DNA of 64,000 bases from an uncultured Paracoccaceae bacterium. Its GTDB lineage: Bacteria > Pseudomonadota > Alphaproteobacteria > Rhodobacterales > Rhodobacteraceae. Under the pieces are notes generated by a model. The model was not told the origin of the DNA, ran no database searches, and saw only the letters and a program-made list of their open reading frames with translations. Made by a program: the position numbers and the translations under genes. This document shows positions 56,283 through 64,000 of this stretch, piece by piece. The DNA is taken from the NCBI GenBank assembly GCA_947503765.1, contig CANNFA010000002.1, positions 492,501 through 556,500 of the forward strand, read 5' to 3'. Numbering within the stretch: position 1 is the stretch's first letter; every line of letters begins with the position of its first letter.

Positions 56283-56629
56283 CACTTGCTACTCCTTGCC
56301 GGGCGTTGCGCCCGTCCCGGACAAATTCCCGGCTTGCACTTGTCGCGCATGTCCGTGGCCCGAATTGGACGTTGCTGGGGGAAAAAAGTGGCGAGATTGT
56401 GTTCGGTAGGCCTATTGCGGGGCTACGCGAAACAATGCCTGCGGCGCGCGGCGCATCGTTCCCGAACGCCGATATTTTCGTTAACATTTCCGCCCGGCAC
56501 GCGGCGCTGGGGGGAAATTTTTCCGGCCCTTGTCTCGGGAATCGGAATAGCGTTTGTTAACCTCCATCTGCCAATGTGACACGGGCGATGTGCCGCGCTG
56601 GCGGATTCGGGCACGAAGGAGGGCTGTCG
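56283..56629. other. Divergent control region between tadG and glutamate dehydrogenase
   Basis: No coding frame is evident in these 347 bases. Two GTTAAC palindromes lie near 56480 and 56555, both in short AT-rich patches (TTTTCGTTAACATTT and CGTTTGTTAACC). The stretch also has GGGGGAAAAAAG near 56378. It must hold promoters for both divergent genes; I cannot place them with certainty. Confidence 0.5.
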
Positions 56630-58060
56630 ATGAAAGCTGCGAAAGAGCCGAGTTTCCGCGAATCCGTTGATCTGATGTTCAACCGCGCGGTCGCGCTGAT
56701 GGACATGCCACCGGGGCTGGAGGAGAAGATACGGGTCTGCAACTCGACCTACACGGTGCGGTTCGGGGTGCGGCTGCGCGGTCAGATCCAGACCTTCACG
56801 GGCTACCGGTCCGTGCATTCGGAACATATGGAACCGGTGAAGGGCGGCATCCGCTATTCGCTGGCCGTCAACCAGGACGAGGTTGAGGCGCTTTCGGCGC
56901 TGATGACCTACAAATGCGCGCTGGTCGAGGCGCCGTTCGGCGGCGCCAAGGGTGGGCTGTGCGTCGATCCGCGGCAATACGAGGAGCACGAGCTTGAACT
57001 GATCACGCGCCGCTTCGCCTATGAACTGGCCAAGCGCGATCTGATCAGCCCGTCGCAGAACGTGCCCGCCCCCGACATGGGCACCGGCGAGCGGGAAATG
57101 GCCTGGATCGCCGACCAGTACCGGCGGATGAACACCACCGACATCAACGCGTCGGCCTGCGTCACCGGCAAGCCGATCCACGCAGGCGGCATCCAGGGCC
57201 GGACGGAGGCGACGGGGCGCGGCGTGCAATACGCCCTGCGCGAATTCTTCCGCCATCCCGAGGATGTGGCGAAGGCCGGCCTTGCCGGGCGGCTCGACGG
57301 CAAGCGGGTGATCGTGCAGGGGCTGGGCAATGTCGGCTATCACGCCGCGAAATTCCTGTCGTCCGAGGACGGCGCGAAGATCACCGCCATCATCGAGCAT
57401 GACGGCGCCCTGACCGACGAGGCCGGGCTGGACGTGGACGCGGTGAAGCAGTGGATCACCGCCCATGGCGGCGTGACCGGCTACCCGGACGCAACCCATG
57501 TTGAGGATGGCGCCAGGGTGCTGGAGGCCGAATGCGACATCCTGCTCCCCGCGGCGCTGGAAGGGGTGATCCATCTTGGCAATGCCGACCGGGTGCGCGC
57601 GCCGCTGATCATCGAGGCGGCGAACGGGCCGATCACCGCCGGCGGCGACCAGGTGCTGCGCGACAAGGGCACCGTGATCATCCCCGACATGTACGCCAAT
57701 GCCGGCGGCGTGACGGTGTCCTATTTCGAATGGGTCAAGAACCTGTCGCATATCCGTTTCGGCCGGATGGGCCGCCGCCAGGAAGAGGCGCGCCACCAGC
57801 TGATCGTCGATGAACTGGAACGACTGGACGAACATCTCGGCCATGCCTGGTCGATGACCCCCGACTTCAAGCAGAAATACCTGCGCGGCGCGGGCGAACT
57901 GGAACTGGTGCGCTCGGGCCTCGACGACACGATGCGCACCGCCTACCAGTCCATGTCCGAGATGTGGCATTCGCGCAACGACGTGTCCGACCTGCGCACG
58001 GCCGCCTACCTCGTGTCGATCGGCCGGGTTGCGCGCAGCTACAAGGAAAAGGGGCTGTAG
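56630..58060 (+). CDS. gdhA: Glu/Leu/Phe/Val dehydrogenase, probably glutamate dehydrogenase
   Basis: Interconverts glutamate and 2-oxoglutarate with NAD(P). The 476-residue product has the conserved KGGIRYS, the catalytic lysine region MTYKCALVEAPFGGAKGG (K95), PAPDMGTGEREMAWI, and the dinucleotide-binding loop VIVQGLGNVGYHAAK. The long C-terminus (LGHAWSMTPDFKQKYLRGA) fits the alphaproteobacterial form. The ATG follows GAAGGAGGGCTGTCG. Cofactor preference cannot be read with certainty. Confidence 0.92.
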   Translation: MKAAKEPSFRESVDLMFNRAVALMDMPPGLEEKIRVCNSTYTVRFGVRLRGQIQTFTGYRSVHSEHMEPVKGGIRYSLAVNQDEVEALSALMTYKCALVEAPFGGAKGGLCVDPRQYEEHELELITRRFAYELAKRDLISPSQNVPAPDMGTGEREMAWIADQYRRMNTTDINASACVTGKPIHAGGIQGRTEATGRGVQYALREFFRHPEDVAKAGLAGRLDGKRVIVQGLGNVGYHAAKFLSSEDGAKITAIIEHDGALTDEAGLDVDAVKQWITAHGGVTGYPDATHVEDGARVLEAECDILLPAALEGVIHLGNADRVRAPLIIEAANGPITAGGDQVLRDKGTVIIPDMYANAGGVTVSYFEWVKNLSHIRFGRMGRRQEEARHQLIVDELERLDEHLGHAWSMTPDFKQKYLRGAGELELVRSGLDDTMRTAYQSMSEMWHSRNDVSDLRTAAYLVSIGRVARSYKEKGL

Positions 58061-58245
58061 ACACCGGGCGCGGCGCCGCACATGGCGCCGCGCCGCCCAA
58101 TCACCGGAAAACGTAACCCGTCGTGCCGCATGCCGGGTTGACGGTTGGCGGCAACGCGGCGCTGCGCCCGACCCGAAGCCATCAAGCGCCGCACCCGCAC
58201 CGGGGCGGACTCGACTCTTGCCGCGCCTGCGCCAATATACCGACC

Positions 58246-60216
58246 ATGAGCCTGCCCCCCGGTTTTCTCGATGAGCTTCGCACCCGCACCTCGCTGACCC
58301 AGGTGGTCGGGCGCAAGGTGATGTGGGATGCCCGCAAGTCGAACCAGGGCAAGGGTGACATGTGGGCGCCATGTCCGTTTCATCAGGAAAAAACCGCGTC
58401 TTTCCATGTGGATGACCGCAAGGGTTTCTATTACTGCTTCGGCTGCCACGCCAAGGGGGACGCCATCTCCTTCGTGCGGGAGACCGAGAATGTCGGCTTC
58501 ATGGAAGCGGTGGAGATCCTGGCCCGCGAAGCCGCGATGCCGATCCCCGCGCAAGATCCGAAGGCGCAGGAAAAGGCCGACCGGCGCACCGGACTGACCG
58601 GGGTGATGGAACAGGCGGTGCAATATTACCGCCTGCAACTGAAGACCGCCGCCGCCGCATCCGCGCGCGATTACCTGGCCGGGCGCGGCCTTGATGAGGC
58701 GGCGCAGACGCGCTGGCAGATCGGCTTTGCCCCCGACCAGCGGCAGGGCATCTTCAATCACCTGACCGGCAAGGGCGTTTCGGCGGGCGACGTGATCGCC
58801 GCGGGCCTCGCCGCCAGTCCCGAAGGCGGCGGCGCGCCCTACGACCGCTTTCGCGGCCGCATCGTCTTTCCGATCCGCGATGCGCGCGGCCGCGCCATCG
58901 CGCTGGGCGGGCGGGCGATGGACCCGAATGCGCGGGCCAAATACCTCAACTCGCCGGAAACCGAGCTGTTCGACAAGGGCCGCAGCCTGTTCAACCACGG
59001 CCCCGCGCGCGAGGCGGCCGGCAAGGGTGCGCCGCTGATCGTGGCCGAGGGCTACATGGACGTGATCGCCCTGTCGGAGGCCGGGTTCAAGGCCACGGTC
59101 GCACCGCTGGGCACCGCCATCACCGAGGACCAGCTGGCGCTGATGTGGCGCATCGCCGAGGAACCGGTGATCGCGCTCGACGGCGATACGGCCGGCCTGC
59201 GCGCCGCGATGCGGCTGATCGACCTGGTGCTGCCGAAGCTGGAGGCGGGCCGGTCGCTGCGGTTCTGCATGATGCCGGCGGGGCAGGATCCGGACGATGT
59301 GATCCGCGCCGGCGGCACCGCCGCGATGCAGGCGCTGCTGGACCAGGCGCAACCGTTGGTGCACCTGCTGTGGCGGCGCGAGACCGAGGGGCGCGTCTTT
59401 GACAGCCCCGAGCGCAAGGCGGCGCTCGACAAGGCCTTGCGGGACGCGATTCGCCGGATCCCCGATCCGAGCCTGCGCAAGCATTATGCCGACGAGGTGA
59501 ACCGCCTGCGCTGGGATCTGTTCCGCGGCGCCCGCCCGGCCGGCGCGCGGCAGGGCGGGTATGCCCAGCGCGGCCGGTTCGCGCGCGGCCTGCCGCAGGG
59601 CGCGATGCCGGGCACCCGTGCGTCGCTGCTGGCCGCCACCGGTGCGCAGGTCGAGGACCGGATGCGCGAGGCGGTGATCATGGCGGTTCTGCTGTCGCAC
59701 CCGCATCTCGTGCCCGAGTTCGAGGGCGATCTCGAGGAGCTGCATTGCGCCGAGGCGGACCATGCCCGGCTGCGCGATGCGATCCTGGCCGCCGCCGCCG
59801 ACCCGCCGGCGCGGCTGCGCGAGCAAGTTGAAGCGGCCTGCGGCGCGCAGGCCCTTGAAAACCTGTTCGCGCAAAGCCACATAGCGGTCGTCCCGGCGGT
59901 GCGCCAGCCGCGGGACAGCGCGGCCGCGATGCAGTGCCTTGCAGAGGAATTCGCGAAACTGTCGGCGCGCCGCGGCGCCGAAAGGGAAATCACAGAGGCG
60001 ATGCAGGATATCGGCGCGCTTGCGGATGAGGGCCTGACCTGGCGGCTGAGCCAGGCGGCGCAGGCCCGGCAGAAGGCGGAACACGGCGCGACGGAGGACA
60101 AGGCCGAGTACGACACCGCGCCCAGCGGTGCAAAGATGAACCGGGAGGAACGCAGTGCCTTCGATTCCCTGATCAGCGGGATCGAGTTTTCAAAGCCGCG
60201 GCGCGGCCCGAGGTGA
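58246..60216 (+). CDS. dnaG: DNA primase
   Basis: Makes RNA primers at the replication fork. The 656-residue product has the CHC2 zinc-binding domain (C43-P-F-H46 and C64-F-G-C67), the RNA polymerase core with TOPRIM motifs (VAEGYMDVIAL, ALDGDTAGLRA, QDPDD) and a C-terminal helicase-interaction region. The length is typical for alphaproteobacteria. The ATG at 58246 begins MSLPPGFLDELRTRTSL. rpoD follows, as in the common dnaG-rpoD macromolecular synthesis order. Confidence 0.95.
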   Translation: MSLPPGFLDELRTRTSLTQVVGRKVMWDARKSNQGKGDMWAPCPFHQEKTASFHVDDRKGFYYCFGCHAKGDAISFVRETENVGFMEAVEILAREAAMPIPAQDPKAQEKADRRTGLTGVMEQAVQYYRLQLKTAAAASARDYLAGRGLDEAAQTRWQIGFAPDQRQGIFNHLTGKGVSAGDVIAAGLAASPEGGGAPYDRFRGRIVFPIRDARGRAIALGGRAMDPNARAKYLNSPETELFDKGRSLFNHGPAREAAGKGAPLIVAEGYMDVIALSEAGFKATVAPLGTAITEDQLALMWRIAEEPVIALDGDTAGLRAAMRLIDLVLPKLEAGRSLRFCMMPAGQDPDDVIRAGGTAAMQALLDQAQPLVHLLWRRETEGRVFDSPERKAALDKALRDAIRRIPDPSLRKHYADEVNRLRWDLFRGARPAGARQGGYAQRGRFARGLPQGAMPGTRASLLAATGAQVEDRMREAVIMAVLLSHPHLVPEFEGDLEELHCAEADHARLRDAILAAAADPPARLREQVEAACGAQALENLFAQSHIAVVPAVRQPRDSAAAMQCLAEEFAKLSARRGAEREITEAMQDIGALADEGLTWRLSQAAQARQKAEHGATEDKAEYDTAPSGAKMNREERSAFDSLISGIEFSKPRRGPR

Positions 60217-60311
60217 CATGCCGGGGCGGCACAAAGGCGGAACGCGGCACGCCCCGGACGAAGTGAAGCGATTCGGTGACGAATTGTCGAGGAAATCAAG
60301 GTAAACAGCTT

Positions 60312-60328
60312 GCGAATCAGTGATTCGC
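60312..60328. promoter_or_regulatory. Palindrome in the rpoD upstream region
   Basis: GCGAATCA-G-TGATTCGC is a perfect 17-base palindrome 58 bases before the rpoD start. The half GTGATTCG recurs at 60334, so a protein could bind cooperatively. No regulator is evident. Confidence 0.45.
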
Positions 60329-60385
60329 CCGGTGTGATTCGATACGGTAGCTCGATTCTCGCCGTCGCTTTTGGAAGGAGTGCCA

Positions 60386-62401
<2,016 letters not shown>

Positions 62402-62433
62402 GGTTTCGGATCGCCATTGGCGATCCGATCCAT

Positions 62434-62475
62434 GCGGGGGCTCTGCCCCCGCACCCCCGAGGTACTTTAGGCAAG
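62434..62475. repeat. Rhodobacterales-type palindromic intergenic repeat, copy 2
   Basis: GCGGGGGC-TCT-GCCCCCGC at 62434-62452 is followed by ACCCCCGAGGTACTTTAGGCAAG. Its reverse complement matches copy 1 near 17650 in the core GGGGCAGAGCCCC and in the CGGGG/TAxxTT flank. A GGATCGCC/GGCGATCC hairpin lies just before it at 62408-62426, right after the rpoD stop. Confidence 0.65.
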
Positions 62476-62481
62476 ATGAGG

Positions 62482-62506
62482 AAAGGGCGCGGGTTTTCCG
62501 GCGCCC
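62482..62506 (-). terminator. Possible terminator of ribD
   Basis: On the minus strand GGGCGC, a ten-base loop and GCGCCC are followed by TTTCC, just beyond the ribD stop. The stem is short and the T-run weak. Confidence 0.5.
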
Positions 62507-62512
62507 TGCTTG

Positions 62513-63622
62513 TCAGGCGGCGGGGATTGTGCGGTGCCAGATCTGCATCGCGTCGCTGCCGATTCTTTGCGTGCGGGCGAGGGTGAAGCGGGGCGCGGCG
62601 GCGAGTTTGTCGATTCCCATGGCGCCGAGTGCCGGCCGCGCCTCGGCGCCCAGGGCGAGGCCGGCGGAGAAGGTGACGAGGCGGTCCACCAACCCGGCCG
62701 ACAGCAAGGAGGCCGCCAGCGCGCCGCCGCCTTCGCAGAACACACGGGTAAGGCCGGCCGCGCCGAGCATTTGCAATGCGGCGGCCGGGTCGATCTGACG
62801 CTTGCGTCCATTGGTGAGCGGCAGCAATGTCGCACCTGTGGCTCGCCAGTTTTCGCAATGCGCCGGGTCCGCATCCGCGCCATGCACGAGCCAGAGCGGG
62901 ATCTCGCGGGCGGTGCGCGCAAGTTGGCCGGTCAGCGGCATGTCGAGATGGCGCGACCAGACGATCCGCACAGGCTGGCGCACCCGGCCCATGCCGCGCA
63001 CGCTTAGCGATGGATCGTCGGCGCGCGCGGTGCCCCCGCCGACCAGCACCGCGTCGTGCCGCGCGCGCATGGCATGGACGGCACGCCGTGCCTCCGGCCC
63101 GGTGATCCAGCGGCTTTCGCCGGTCGCGGTGGCGATGCGCCCGTCGAGCGAGGTTGCCAGCTTCAGCGTCACCATCGGGCGGCCGTGCGCCTGCCGGATC
63201 AGGAACCCGGTTTGCAGTCTGCGCGCCGCCGGCTCCATCACGCCGGTGGTCACGGAGATACCGGCGCGGCGCAGCCGGTCGATGCCGCTGCCGTTCACCC
63301 GGGGATCGGGATCGCCGAGGGCGATGACGGCGCGGGCGATCCCGGCAGCGATCAGCGCATCGGCGCAGGGCGGGGTGCGGCCGTGATGGGTGCAGGGCTC
63401 AAGCGTGACATAGGCGGCGGCGCCGCGTGCCGCGTCCCCGGCCTGGGCCAGTGCGACGGTTTCGGCATGCGGCCGGCCGCCCGGCTGGGTCCAGCCGCGT
63501 CCGACGATGCGGCCATCCTTGACGATCACGCAGCCCACGGCGGGGTTTGGCCAGGTATTGCCCAGGCCGCGCGCCGCCAGCGTCAGGGCATGGGCCATGT
63601 GGCGGTCGTGCGGGCCGGTCAC
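62513..63622 (-). CDS. ribD: Riboflavin biosynthesis deaminase/reductase RibD
   Basis: A two-domain enzyme for the second and third steps of riboflavin synthesis. The 369-residue product has the deaminase domain (about 1-145) with zinc ligands in RPHAETVAL and [17 protein letters not shown], then the reductase domain ([20 protein letters not shown], later [14 protein letters not shown]). The GTG start at 63622 overlaps the nrdR stop by four bases. nrdR-ribD is a usual order in proteobacteria. Confidence 0.94.
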   Translation of the reverse strand: MTGPHDRHMAHALTLAARGLGNTWPNPAVGCVIVKDGRIVGRGWTQPGGRPHAETVALAQAGDAARGAAAYVTLEPCTHHGRTPPCADALIAAGIARAVIALGDPDPRVNGSGIDRLRRAGISVTTGVMEPAARRLQTGFLIRQAHGRPMVTLKLATSLDGRIATATGESRWITGPEARRAVHAMRARHDAVLVGGGTARADDPSLSVRGMGRVRQPVRIVWSRHLDMPLTGQLARTAREIPLWLVHGADADPAHCENWRATGATLLPLTNGRKRQIDPAAALQMLGAAGLTRVFCEGGGALAASLLSAGLVDRLVTFSAGLALGAEARPALGAMGIDKLAAAPRFTLARTQRIGSDAMQIWHRTIPAA

Positions 63623-64000
63623 TCTTCGGGGACGAGGGTGGTGGGGCGCAGTTCGCTGACGAAATCCTCGAAATCGTCGGCGGCCTGGAAATTCTTGTAG
63701 ACGCTGGCGAACCGCACATAGGCGACAGTGTCGATCCGCGCGAGGCTTTCCATCACGATCTCGCCGATGACCTTGGAGGGAATGTCCGTCTCGCCCATGC
63801 TTTCGAGCCGCCGAACGATGCCGGAAATCATCTGGTCGATGCGTTCGGGCTCGACCGGGCGCTTCTGCATCGAGATGCGGATCGAGCGTTCCAGCTTGTC
63901 GCGGTCGAAATCCTCGCGCCGGCCGTTCGACTTGATGACGACGAGGTCGCGCAATTGCACCCGCTCGTAGGTGGTGAACCGGCCGCCACAGGCCGGGCAG
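63619..64000 (-). CDS. nrdR: Transcriptional repressor NrdR, 5' end cut by the window edge
   Basis: Represses ribonucleotide reductase genes according to dATP/ATP level. The minus-strand frame enters at 64000 with [14 protein letters not shown], the second half of the N-terminal zinc ribbon, and goes on through the ATP-cone ([20 protein letters not shown]) to a typical C-terminus with FASVYKNF. The true start lies outside the window, so the first in-window GTG (in YERVQL) is not a start. It is coupled to ribD. Confidence 0.93.
   Translation of the reverse strand, partial: CPACGGRFTTYERVQLRDLVVIKSNGRREDFDRDKLERSIRISMQKRPVEPERIDQMISGIVRRLESMGETDIPSKVIGEIVMESLARIDTVAYVRFASVYKNFQAADDFEDFVSELRPTTLVPEE

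Overview
The window is a piece of a GC-rich alphaproteobacterial chromosome, most likely Rhodobacterales (Rhodobacter/Roseobacter group). This rests on the ctaC-ctaB-small ORF-ctaG-ctaE order with tldD and dprA beside it, FnrL-type TTGAY-N4-RTCAA boxes, a choXWV/betI/betA choline locus, phaZ-phaC-phaP-phaR with CTGC-N3-GCAG operators, a pccB/pccA/mcm cluster with small lipoprotein genes between its members, and a GGGGCAGAGCCCC palindromic repeat that I remember from this order. Genes are dense on both strands. I see no tRNA, rRNA, CRISPR array, prophage or insertion sequence.

Layout. 1-10.1 kb: 5' part of dprA, tldD, then the divergent aa3 cytochrome oxidase subunit and assembly genes (ctaC, ctaB, a small membrane ORF, ctaG, ctaE), a terminator, then surf1-thrC-M16 peptidase-GNAT as a tightly coupled run. 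10.1-19.9 kb: an FnrL-box cupin gene, a GlcD/D-2-hydroxyglutarate-type FAD oxidase, a YiiX-like lipoprotein, apt with DUF2269 and SDR-DoxX genes behind a decayed mtnP remnant, a SulP transporter, flavin reductase, GNAT, a small secreted protein and a Flp pilin. 20.1-23.3 kb: two secreted DUF1036 proteins, one with four repeats. 23.3-29.7 kb: choline uptake (choXWV), the BetI repressor and choline dehydrogenase, with an antisense MBL-fold gene inside and no betB. 29.7-43.6 kb: an FnrL-driven DUF465 gene, an MFS exporter and the propionyl-CoA to succinyl-CoA pathway (pccB, pccA, methylmalonyl-CoA mutase), interleaved with small lipoproteins, a methyltransferase-like gene and a tandem pair of GT-C-like membrane proteins. 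43.6-52.7 kb: thrS, two alpha/beta hydrolases, an M15-like protein and the polyhydroxyalkanoate cycle (phaZ, phaC, phasin, PhaR). 52.8-56.3 kb: a membrane protein and a tadG-tadE-tadE run. 56.6-64 kb: glutamate dehydrogenase, dnaG, rpoD, ribD and the 3' part of nrdR.

How the genes work together: propionyl-CoA carboxylase and the mutase feed C3 units into the TCA cycle, and the pha genes store and release acyl-CoA as polyester. The choline genes import choline and oxidise it toward betaine. Three FnrL boxes tie the oxidase/tldD region, the cupin and the DUF465 gene to oxygen. The least explained parts are the DUF1036 locus, the GT-C pair coupled to pccA, the collapsed mtnP locus with a start-less SDR-DoxX frame, and a hydrolase lacking its nucleophile serine. 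All assignments come from reading motifs and context; no database search was run.
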